Below, in pieces: positions 56,398 to 63,386 of a DNA stretch of 64,000 bases. The translations under genes were made by a program, and so were the position numbers. Positions within the stretch are counted from its first letter, which is position 1. Every line of letters starts with the position of its first letter. The stretch comes from Rhodococcus qingshengii JCM 15477 (lineage in GTDB: Bacteria > Actinomycetota > Actinomycetes > Mycobacteriales > Mycobacteriaceae). The notes under the pieces were generated by a model that did not search any database, was not told the DNA's origin, and saw only the letters and a list, made by a program, of their open reading frames with translations. The DNA lies in NCBI RefSeq assembly GCF_023221595.1, contig NZ_CP096563.1, positions 2,524,501-2,588,500 of the forward strand, written 5' to 3'.

Positions 56398-57285
56398 ATG
56401 CGGGAGTGGCTCGAGCGCGAGATCATCGCCCATGGCCGATTGCCGTTGCTGTTCTTCCTGCTCGGGTTCCTGTCCGCCTTCCTTTTCATCCGCCTCAGCG
56501 TCCGGATGATTCGCGCGCAAGTGAAATGGTGGCCGGGCAACATCGCGCCCGGAGGCCAGCATGTGCATCACGTCGTGTTCGGTGTGATCGCCATGATGAT
56601 CTCCGGTGGTGCGTTGATCGCGGTCTACGTCGATGGTTCGCAGACCACCGGTGCCGTCCTGGCGGCGATCTTCGGTATGGGTGCTGCGTTGGTGCTCGAC
56701 GAGTTCGCACTGATCTTCTATCTGAAGGATGTGTACTGGTCCGAACAAGGTCGGACCTCGGTGGATGCGGTCTTCGTCGCGATCGCCGTGACCGGCCTGG
56801 TGCTGCTGGGTTTCCGCCCGCTCGAACTTCTCGACGTCGCCGGATTCCGTGAAGAACGCGATCCGTGGATCAAATTGGTCTTCGTTTTCGTCGCGTTGAT
56901 CAACTTCGCCTTGGCAGCCATCGTGATTCTCAAGGGGAAGATCTGGACGGGGCTCGTCGGTCTGTTCGTTTTCCCGTTGCTGGTAATCGGAGCGGTCCGC
57001 CTGAGCCGGCCGGGTGCACCGTGGGCTCGCTGGCGGTACACGCGCAAGCCGAAACGGATGAACCGCGCGCTCGAACGCGAACGGAAATGGCGTCGGCCCG
57101 TCATCCGGGCCAAGATCTACGTCCAGGATCTGATAGCCGGATCGCCGAGCGTCGAACATGCGATGACCGCGGCCGAGCAGGAACTGGACCACACCATCCA
57201 CGCAGCTCCGCCGCCACCGATTTCCCCGCTGGTATCCGCGTCTGGCACAATGGACGGGTTGCCTGGACCAGGCAGCAGCACTTGA
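56398..57285 (+). CDS. Polytopic membrane protein of unknown function
   Basis: A 295-aa protein with about six hydrophobic segments (about 14-34, 57-80, 84-105, 118-138, 157-175, 179-197). A histidine-rich patch GGQHVHHVVFG (about 52-62) sits at the start of the second helix, and a basic segment RKPKRMNRALERERKWRRP follows the last. The C-terminal 50 residues are hydrophilic and Pro-rich. I do not recognise the family. ATG 56398 is chosen because GGGAGG (56386-56391) is 6 bases upstream; GTG 56395 is too close. The 3' end contains the rplS promoter. Confidence 0.7.
   Translation: MREWLEREIIAHGRLPLLFFLLGFLSAFLFIRLSVRMIRAQVKWWPGNIAPGGQHVHHVVFGVIAMMISGGALIAVYVDGSQTTGAVLAAIFGMGAALVLDEFALIFYLKDVYWSEQGRTSVDAVFVAIAVTGLVLLGFRPLELLDVAGFREERDPWIKLVFVFVALINFALAAIVILKGKIWTGLVGLFVFPLLVIGAVRLSRPGAPWARWRYTRKPKRMNRALERERKWRRPVIRAKIYVQDLIAGSPSVEHAMTAAEQELDHTIHAAPPPPISPLVSASGTMDGLPGPGSST
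57221..57251 (+). promoter_or_regulatory. Candidate rplS promoter, copy of the rpsP element
   Basis: TTTCC (57221-57225), 15 bases, then TCTGGCACAATGGAC (57241-57255): the same blocks and spacing as upstream of rpsP, while flanking bases differ. CACAAT (57246-57251) is read as the -10. The element lies inside the last codons of the upstream membrane-protein gene. Confidence 0.6.
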
Positions 57286-57374
57286 TCTGGGCACGAACCA
57301 GACGAGCGCCGTTTCGGGAGACCGAAACGCGTGCCGCTCGGTTCCTCTGCTCCTGCGAAATACAAGGATGACAT

Positions 57375-57716
57375 ATGAACACCCTGGACTTCCTGGACAA
57401 AAAGTCGCTCCGCGACGACATCCCTGAGTTCCGTCCCGGCGACACGCTCAACGTGAACGTCAAGGTTATCGAAGGCTCCAAGGAGCGCGTGCAGGTCTTC
57501 AAGGGCGTCGTTATTCGTCGCCAGGGCGGCGGCGTTCGCGAGACCTTCACCGTCCGTAAGGTCTCCTTCGGCGTCGGCGTCGAGCGCACCTTCCCGGTTC
57601 ACAGCCCCACGCTGGCCTCCATCGAGGTTCTGACCCGCGGTGACGTCCGTCGCGCCAAGCTGTACTACCTCCGTGAGCTTCGTGGCAAGAAGGCGAAGAT
57701 CAAGGAAAAGCGCTGA
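57375..57716 (+). CDS. rplS: 50S ribosomal protein L19
   Basis: A 113-aa large-subunit protein at the 30S-50S interface. [64 protein letters not shown] and the C-terminal [22 protein letters not shown] are standard. ATG 57375 follows AAGGA. It is usually the last gene of rpsP-rimM-trmD-rplS; here it forms its own unit with its own promoter and a hairpin downstream. Confidence 0.97.
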   Translation: MNTLDFLDKKSLRDDIPEFRPGDTLNVNVKVIEGSKERVQVFKGVVIRRQGGGVRETFTVRKVSFGVGVERTFPVHSPTLASIEVLTRGDVRRAKLYYLRELRGKKAKIKEKR

Positions 57717-57727
57717 TCTTTCCGATG

Positions 57728-57759
57728 AGCCCGGCACCGCGTACGCGCGGTGTCGGGCT
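57728..57759 (+). terminator. Hairpin between rplS and lepB
   Basis: A 14-bp stem (57728-57741 with 57746-57759, one G-T pair) and loop TACG lies 12 bp after the rplS stop and only 12 bp before the lepB start. No T tract follows. It may attenuate transcription into lepB. Confidence 0.55.
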
Positions 57760-57771
57760 AATCTGGTTTCT

Positions 57772-58575
57772 GTGGCAGATTCTTCGAAGGAGCAGGCATT
57801 GTCGTCCGGACCCGAGAATCACGAGGGATCAAGCGGTTCCGCGGAACCGACCTCACATCGGCCGCAGAAGAAACAGCGATCGTTTCTGCGAGAACTCCCT
57901 GTTCTGATCGGCGTAGCGCTGGTACTCAGCATCGTCCTTCAGGCATTTGTCTTCAGAGTTTTTCTCATCCCATCCGAGTCGATGGAACCGACACTGCACG
58001 GCTGTGCGGGATGTACCGGTGACCGCATCGTGGTGGAGAAGATCGGATACCGCTTCGGCGATCCGGAACCCGGCGACGTCGTCGTCTTCAAGGGACCCGA
58101 TTCGTGGAACACGAAATATGTGTCCAATCGGTCCGACAACGTTGTCGTCCGCGGTATTCAAGAGGTCGGTTCGTGGGTCGGCCTCGTTCCGCCGGACGAG
58201 AACGACTTGGTCAAGCGAGTGATCGCTACCGGCGGCCAGACCGTCGAATGCTGTGACGATCAGGGCCGAGTCCTGGTCGACGGCAAGCCGCTCGACGAGC
58301 CGTACATCAAGATGGATTTCCCGTTCACTCCGGGAACGCAAACGTGTGACACCGAATTGAAGTCGGGCCGCTGCTTCGGACCGATCACCGTTCCCGAGGG
58401 CCACGTGTGGGTCATGGGTGACAACCGCAGCAATTCCGCCGACTCGCGCTACCACGTCGACGACGAGTTCCAGGGAACCGTCCCGATCGACAACATCATC
58501 GGTCAAGCTCGTTTCATCGTTCTTCCCCCGTCGCGAATGGGCGGCATCGATGCGCCTGATATTCAGGGCAACTGA
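57772..58575 (+). CDS. lepB: Signal peptidase I
   Basis: Membrane protease that removes signal peptides from Sec and Tat substrates. At 267 aa it has a hydrophilic N-terminus, one membrane helix (about 43-63), the catalytic serine in IPSESMEPTL (S70) and the general-base lysine in VKRVIATGG (K148), then GHVWVMGDNRSNSADSR. Cysteine pairs CAGC and CC plus two later cysteines are present in the outer domain. Start GTG 57772; TAATCT seven bases upstream could be a -10 giving a leaderless mRNA. rnhB follows after 50 bp. Confidence 0.95.
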   Translation: MADSSKEQALSSGPENHEGSSGSAEPTSHRPQKKQRSFLRELPVLIGVALVLSIVLQAFVFRVFLIPSESMEPTLHGCAGCTGDRIVVEKIGYRFGDPEPGDVVVFKGPDSWNTKYVSNRSDNVVVRGIQEVGSWVGLVPPDENDLVKRVIATGGQTVECCDDQGRVLVDGKPLDEPYIKMDFPFTPGTQTCDTELKSGRCFGPITVPEGHVWVMGDNRSNSADSRYHVDDEFQGTVPIDNIIGQARFIVLPPSRMGGIDAPDIQGN

Positions 58576-58625
58576 GTTGTCGGACCGCACACATGGATTC
58601 GCGTAGTTCCGAGTAGGCAGAGACG

Positions 58626-59306
58626 GTGAGTAGTTGGCCCCCTCGCGTTGTCATTCGCAGATCGGCAGGTCTGCGGACGATGGAGTCTGCGTTGGCGCGA
58701 ACCGGACTCGGTCCGGTGGCCGGCGTCGACGAGGCCGGGCGCGGAGCGTGCGCTGGTCCACTTGTCATTGCAGCGTGTGTCCTGGCGCCGAAACCGCAAG
58801 CAGCCCTCGCGCGGCTCGACGATTCGAAGAAGCTGACCGAACGTGCGCGCGAGGAGCTTTTCCCGGCGATCAAGCGCTTGGCGTTGGCGTGGAGTGTCAT
58901 CTCTGTTCCCGCTGCGGAAGTCGATCAGATCGGCATCCACGTCGCCAACATCGAGGGGATGCGACGAGCAGTTGCGGGCCTCGACCTCGAACCGGGCTAC
59001 GTTCTCACCGACGGATTCCGGGTTCCGGGTCTGACGGCTCCGTCGCTACCGGTCATCGGCGGTGACGGCGCCGCTGCATGCATCGCCGCGGCGAGCGTTC
59101 TCGCGAAGGTGACCCGAGATCGTGTGATGACCGAGATGGACGACACTCATCCGGGATACGGCTTCGCGATTCACAAGGGATACAGCACGCCACTGCACAT
59201 GGACGCACTCGACGAGCTGGGGCCGTGCCCTGAGCACCGCATGACCTATGCCAACGTGGTGGCTGCGGGAGTCCGGTTGGAACAACGCGCGGGCCGTACG
59301 GGATGA
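58626..59306 (+). CDS. rnhB: Ribonuclease HII
   Basis: A 226-aa enzyme that nicks at ribonucleotides misincorporated in DNA and degrades RNA-DNA hybrids. The DEAGRG signature [15 protein letters not shown] (about 33-47), [16 protein letters not shown], and the second acidic region TDGFRVPG, then [15 protein letters not shown] and [15 protein letters not shown] are all present. GTG 58626 gives the N-terminus [17 protein letters not shown], which fits mycobacterial RnhB. DUF2469 follows after 37 bp. Confidence 0.95.
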   Translation: MSSWPPRVVIRRSAGLRTMESALARTGLGPVAGVDEAGRGACAGPLVIAACVLAPKPQAALARLDDSKKLTERAREELFPAIKRLALAWSVISVPAAEVDQIGIHVANIEGMRRAVAGLDLEPGYVLTDGFRVPGLTAPSLPVIGGDGAAACIAAASVLAKVTRDRVMTEMDDTHPGYGFAIHKGYSTPLHMDALDELGPCPEHRMTYANVVAAGVRLEQRAGRTG

Positions 59307-59343
59307 TGGACGTTCAGACGAACTGGGAGGACTGGCTAAACCG

Positions 59344-59649
59344 ATGAGTGCCGAGGATCTCGAGAAGTACGAAACCGAGATGGAGCTGTCGCTCTACCGT
59401 GAATACCGGGACATCGTCGGACAGTTCTCCTACGTCGTGGAGACCGAACGACGTTTCTACCTGGCCAACACGGTCGAGTTGCTGCCCCACAATTCAGACG
59501 GGGAGATCTACTTCGAGCTGCGGATGTCCGACGCCTGGGTGTGGGACATGTACCGCCCGGCGCGATTCGTGAAATACGTACGCGTCGTGACCTTCAAGGA
59601 CGTCAACATCGAAGAGCTGGACAAGCCGGATCTGCGCCTTCCTGACTGA
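59344..59649 (+). CDS. DUF2469 family protein
   Basis: A 101-aa acidic protein restricted to actinobacteria, invariably beside rnhB and lepB. It begins MSAEDLEKYETEMELSLYREYRD and has the conserved YVVETERRFYLANTVEL and WVWDMYRPARFVKYVRVVTF. No catalytic motif or membrane segment is visible and the function is unknown. Start ATG 59344. A long palindromic terminator lies downstream. Confidence 0.88.
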   Translation: MSAEDLEKYETEMELSLYREYRDIVGQFSYVVETERRFYLANTVELLPHNSDGEIYFELRMSDAWVWDMYRPARFVKYVRVVTFKDVNIEELDKPDLRLPD

Positions 59650-59676
59650 TCTGCGCTTGCCGGACTGATCTCGACA

Positions 59677-59712
59677 ACGAAGTGCCCCGCCGATATCGGC
59701 GGGGCACTTCGT
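59677..59712. terminator. Bidirectional palindromic terminator, DUF2469 / rtcB
   Basis: Two 18-base perfectly complementary arms meet without a spacer between convergent genes. Looping will open the central ATAT. No long T run follows on either strand. Confidence 0.75.
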
Positions 59713-59733
59713 ATTTCGCGGAGTTGTGCGGGG

Positions 59734-60915
59734 TCAGTTGCCCTTGACGTTCACAATCTGACGCAGCGTGTGTCGAATCTCGACCAAGTCCTTCGCGTCG
59801 TCCATCACGACGTCGATGTCCTTGTACGCACCCGGGATCTCGTCGAGGAACGCCGCGGAACGCTTGTATTCGATGCCGACCATTGCCTTGTCGAGATCTT
59901 CGATGGTGAAGGTCTTGCGTGCCTGGTTACGTCCGTACACCCGACCCGCGCCGTGGGGGCTGGACTTGAACGACGGTACGTTTCCCTTCCCGACGACGAC
60001 GTAACTCGCCGTCCCCATCGAACCGGGGATGAGCCCGGGCGTGCCCTCGTCTGCCTTGATCGCACCCTTACGGCTCAGCCACACACCCCTGCCCATGTGG
60101 AACTCCTTCTGGGTGAAGTTGTGGTGGCAGTTGATCCGCTCGACTTCGTCGATGATCGCGGGTTTGCCGTCTCCCATGAAGTGCGCGAAGTCCTTCACGA
60201 CGCGGTCCATCATCTCTTCGCGGTTGAGCAGAGCGAAGTGCTGAGCCCAGTTGAGATCGGTGATGTACGAGTCGAATTCGGGCGTCTTCTCGACCAGGTA
60301 GGCAAGATCCGGATCGGGAAGGTTGATGTACCACCGCTCGCACAAGTCCTTGGCGATCTTGATGTGATGCTGCGCGAGCTTGTTTCCGATACCGCGGCTT
60401 CCCGAGTGCAGGAACAGCCAGACGCCGTCGCTCTCGTCGAGCGTCACCTCGATGAAGTGGTTACCAGAGCCCAGCGTTCCGAGCTGAAACCTCCAGTCGT
60501 TCTTGAACTTGTCGTAGAAGGACAGGCGATCGCCCGCCATCGCCTCGAGTTCTGCGATGCGGATTTTCGCCGTGTCGCTCAGCGTCTTGTTGTAGACACC
60601 TGCCGAGAGCGGGACGGAGCGTTCGATGCTGTGGCGAAGTACGGTCAGGTCGCGGCCTTGAAGGTCGCGTGCGCTGAACTGGGTTTTGACCGCGATCATT
60701 CCGCAGCCGATATCGACTCCGACGGCGGCGGGCATGATTGCGCCTTCCGTCGGAATGACCGAACCCACCGTCGCTCCCGCACCGAGGTGCGCATCCGGCA
60801 TAAGCGCCAGATGTGGACGGACAAAAGGCATCTGGGACGTACGCAGCGCTTGCTCGCGAGTGTTCTCGTCGAGTATCGATGCCCAGTTCCACAGCCTCTT
60901 GGTGATCTTCTCCAT
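59734..60915 (-). CDS. rtcB: RNA-splicing ligase RtcB
   Basis: GTP- and Mn-dependent RNA ligase that joins 2',3'-cyclic phosphate (or 3'-phosphate) and 5'-OH ends, repairing cleaved tRNA or rRNA. The 393-aa protein keeps the guanylylated histidine in SPHGAGRVYGR (H321) and the metal ligands in GVDIGCGM (D68, C71), GSGNHFIEV (H153), LFLHSGSRGIG (H170) and NCHHNF (H265). ATG 60915 is preceded by GGGAG; the longer upstream frame is non-coding. No archease, RtcA or RtcR-type activator is nearby. A small helical protein gene lies 97 bp upstream on the same strand. Confidence 0.95.
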   Translation of the reverse strand: MEKITKRLWNWASILDENTREQALRTSQMPFVRPHLALMPDAHLGAGATVGSVIPTEGAIMPAAVGVDIGCGMIAVKTQFSARDLQGRDLTVLRHSIERSVPLSAGVYNKTLSDTAKIRIAELEAMAGDRLSFYDKFKNDWRFQLGTLGSGNHFIEVTLDESDGVWLFLHSGSRGIGNKLAQHHIKIAKDLCERWYINLPDPDLAYLVEKTPEFDSYITDLNWAQHFALLNREEMMDRVVKDFAHFMGDGKPAIIDEVERINCHHNFTQKEFHMGRGVWLSRKGAIKADEGTPGLIPGSMGTASYVVVGKGNVPSFKSSPHGAGRVYGRNQARKTFTIEDLDKAMVGIEYKRSAAFLDEIPGAYKDIDVVMDDAKDLVEIRHTLRQIVNVKGN

Positions 60916-61012
60916 CAGATTTCTCCCACATAGTTCACAGCCGAACCGATCGGTCCGGTGTGTCGTGCAGGAATGACCATGCGCTCGGTCAGTGGTTGTG
61001 TGCAACCCCTTT

Positions 61013-61231
61013 TCAGGTTCGCAGGCCGTCTGCGAGTTCGTAGATTCGTCCGACGTACTTCTCCTGGAAGGCTTTTCGGGCAGCATCTGCTTGTTGCCGT
61101 GCGCCCATCTGGGAGTAGAGGTACTCGAGATGAACCAAACTCTCGCCGATGTCGACGCGTCGCTGGTCGAGAACCGTCAGCTCGTCGACCAGTCGAGCCA
61201 GATCTAACGCGGTGTCCGGTACCTCGTCCAT
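61013..61231 (-). CDS. Small helical protein upstream of rtcB, 72 aa
   Basis: A hypothetical protein, not assigned to a family. The composition is Leu/Glu/Asp/Arg-rich and almost entirely helical, with likely heptads: LARLVDELTVLDQRRVDIGESLVHLEYLY in sections, then QQADAARKAFQEKYVGRIYELADGL. There are no cysteines and no membrane segment. The start ATG 61231 is preceded by GAGG at 7-base spacing, supporting a real gene. It lies 97 bp before rtcB in the same direction and may be cotranscribed, suggesting a dimeric adaptor or regulator of RtcB (inference only). Confidence 0.6.
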   Translation of the reverse strand: MDEVPDTALDLARLVDELTVLDQRRVDIGESLVHLEYLYSQMGARQQADAARKAFQEKYVGRIYELADGLRT

Positions 61232-61312
61232 GGTGATCCTCGATGTCCGTGAGTGCTTCCTGACCCCGAGACTAACACTCTTCGAACATATTTTCGATAC
61301 CTGCCCTGTAGT

Positions 61313-62314
61313 TTACTTCGACAACGTGGCTGTCAGTTGGTCGATGGCATACGGAATGCTCAGGACGGTATTGCCGGACATCGCCGCGCCGACGGGTGGA
61401 TCTGCGGTGTACCGCACGACCATCGCATTTCCGCTCTTCACGGCGGGTAGTCGCTGGTAGAGCGTGTTGCCGGCGAGGGCCTTCTCTCCCTCCGGGTCGG
61501 CCATCACGATCAAACGATCAACGGGTTCGAGGATGTCGTATCGCTCGTTCGGCATCCAGTCGCCGAACTGGTCGCCGACGAATGCGTCGACGGTCGCGGG
61601 GAGGGTGAACCCGAGTGACGAGAGGAAAATGCCGCGTGGATCGTGCGACGAGAACACGTAGCCCTCGGGAGTGTCGAGGTTGACGATCGTTGCGGTTTGC
61701 CCGGCAAACTCCGGGTGTGCAGCGCGGGCGGCGGCAAACGCGTTTTCGGTATCCGTGATCAGTTGCTGAGCTTGTGGTCCTTTGCCGAGGGCGCGCCCGG
61801 CGGTGAGCGTCATGTCGGTCCACGGCGTTGTGTACGCGTCGTAGTCCTTGCTCTGCGCGACAGTCGGCGCAATCGAGGTCAGCTTCTTGTAGGTTTCCGT
61901 GTCGATGTCGGCGTACAGCGCGAGGATCAGATCTGGTGCGAGGGAGGCGATTTGCTCGAAGTTGAAGTCTCCGCCGCTGTTGATGTAGGTCGGAGTTTTC
62001 CCCTTCCAGTAATTCTTCGTCCACGGCCAGCTTTCATCCATGCCGGACCCCCACCATTCGGCCATGCCTACGGGTTCGACTCCCAAGGCGAGCAGTGGTT
62101 CGTGATCGGTGTATCCGAGTGTCACTACCCGCTGCGGTTCGGCATCGATTGTCGTCGAACCCTGTGCGTGCTCGATCGTCACGGGGAATGCGTCGTTGCT
62201 CTGGGTCGCTGATGCGGTGTCGAAGCCTTGCGAGGTTCCACAGGCGGTCGAGAACCCGATGATCGCGGCCGTCGTGAATAAGGCGGCGAGGATTCGGGTG
62301 CTATGTGAGGGCAC
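61313..62314 (-). CDS. Iron-siderophore ABC transporter substrate-binding lipoprotein
   Basis: A 333-aa periplasmic-binding-protein-like receptor of the FecB/FepB (type III) fold. The signal peptide ends in lipobox STAC with C25. The mature part shows RVVTLGYTDHEPLLALGVEPVGMAEWW, DFNFEQIASLAPDLILALY and the long connecting helix. GTG 62314 is preferred because AAGGAG is 7 bases upstream; ATG 62320 would lie one base after GGAG. No permease or ATPase genes follow, so it must share a transporter encoded elsewhere. It is divergent from an AraC regulator with an IdeR-like box between. Confidence 0.87.
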   Translation of the reverse strand: MPSHSTRILAALFTTAAIIGFSTACGTSQGFDTASATQSNDAFPVTIEHAQGSTTIDAEPQRVVTLGYTDHEPLLALGVEPVGMAEWWGSGMDESWPWTKNYWKGKTPTYINSGGDFNFEQIASLAPDLILALYADIDTETYKKLTSIAPTVAQSKDYDAYTTPWTDMTLTAGRALGKGPQAQQLITDTENAFAAARAAHPEFAGQTATIVNLDTPEGYVFSSHDPRGIFLSSLGFTLPATVDAFVGDQFGDWMPNERYDILEPVDRLIVMADPEGEKALAGNTLYQRLPAVKSGNAMVVRYTADPPVGAAMSGNTVLSIPYAIDQLTATLSK

Positions 62315-62388
62315 GTGCATGCTCCTTCGAAGTGGTGGGCGAAGTGATCTGAGGTCCGCGTGAAGTGCTGAGCTGGTCGCGTCAGCAA

Positions 62389-62407
62389 TAAAGTGAGGCT
62401 AACCTTT
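62389..62407. promoter_or_regulatory. Candidate IdeR/DtxR iron box
   Basis: TAAAGTGAGGCTAACCTTT matches 14 of 19 positions of the IdeR/DtxR consensus TTAGGTTAGGCTAACCTAA, including the continuous GGCTAACCT. It lies in the divergent gap, about 75 bp before the siderophore-binding gene and about 58 bp before the AraC gene. Iron-loaded IdeR binding here would repress one or both. Confidence 0.65.
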
Positions 62408-62464
62408 GCAGGATCGTCGGTCCATCCTTCAGGATGGACTCGGATACGCCCAGAAAGACGCAAA

Positions 62465-63271
62465 ATGTCCACTATCGAGTACTCGACTCGCCCAAAGTCC
62501 TTGCTAGCGCTGCCCGATAGTCGCGGACGGACATTCAAAGATTTTCAGGTCTACACCAACGTCGTCGAGGGCGTGACCGCGTACGGGGCTCACCGCCACC
62601 CGGAGCATCAGATCGCCTGGATGAGTGAAGGGACGATGCAGATTGCTGCCGGGGGCAACGTGTGGCACCTGCACAGCGAGCACTTGGTCTGGTTGCCGGG
62701 CACCGTTCTCCACGACATGACGCTTCTGTCGGCGGGATGCATGATCGCGGCCTATGCGCGTCCGGATCTACGCCCTGGCGGGCCCAGGTGGACTCAGCCA
62801 CTTGTTCTCGAAGTCGATGCTTTATCCGCTCAATTGCTGCGCCATCTCGCAGATCGGACCATCGACGATGCTCGGCGGTTGATGAGTCAGGAGTTGCTCT
62901 ACGACATTCTTGCTGCCGCGCCCGAACGGCACGACGTCCTCGCGGTTCCTCGCAATGCTGCGGCGAGTTCGGTTTCTGCCCGCATCCTTGCCGATCCGGC
63001 AGACTCGCGAACATTAGGGGAGTGGGCGGGTGAACTCGGGGTCAGTTCCAAGACTTTGATGCGTGCCTTTGTCGCCGATACCGGGATTACCTTCGGACAG
63101 TGGAGGACTCGCGCCCGAATGTATGCGTCGCTCGAGATGCTCGCGCGGGGTGAGGGTGTCAACGACGTTGCCCCGCAGGTGGGTTACCGAACCAGTAGCG
63201 GGTTCATCGCCGCATTTCGGGAAACCTTCGGTACGACGCCGGCCCGGTACGGCGGAAAGCTGACGCGGTGA
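62465..63271 (+). CDS. AraC family transcriptional regulator with cupin domain
   Basis: A 268-aa regulator. The N-terminal cupin-like sensor (about 20-110) includes AYGAHRHPEHQIAWMSEG, whose histidines could bind a metal or ligand, and the C-terminal double HTH (about 175-265) includes TLGEWAGELGVSSKTLMRAFVADTG and VAPQVGYRTSSGFIAAFRETFG. ATG 62465 was chosen as the first start after the iron box. The divergent siderophore-binding gene is the probable target; AraC regulators of this type often sense siderophores or act under DtxR/IdeR. Confidence 0.86.
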   Translation: MSTIEYSTRPKSLLALPDSRGRTFKDFQVYTNVVEGVTAYGAHRHPEHQIAWMSEGTMQIAAGGNVWHLHSEHLVWLPGTVLHDMTLLSAGCMIAAYARPDLRPGGPRWTQPLVLEVDALSAQLLRHLADRTIDDARRLMSQELLYDILAAAPERHDVLAVPRNAAASSVSARILADPADSRTLGEWAGELGVSSKTLMRAFVADTGITFGQWRTRARMYASLEMLARGEGVNDVAPQVGYRTSSGFIAAFRETFGTTPARYGGKLTR

Positions 63272-63327
63272 TTTGCTGATGATTTCTTGAACTCGGTTGA
63301 CGGCAAAGCTTTGTTCGGCAACGTAGA

Positions 63328-63369
63328 AATGGGCCGAGTTGCCAGCATGTGCTGGTGGCTCGGCCCATT
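63328..63369. terminator. Convergent hairpin terminator, AraC gene / secreted protein gene
   Basis: A 20-bp stem (63328-63347 with 63350-63369, three wobble pairs) lies between genes pointing at each other. On the plus strand it is followed by TTAC. It likely serves both directions. Confidence 0.72.
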
Positions 63370-63386
63370 TACTAATCTGAACTGAG

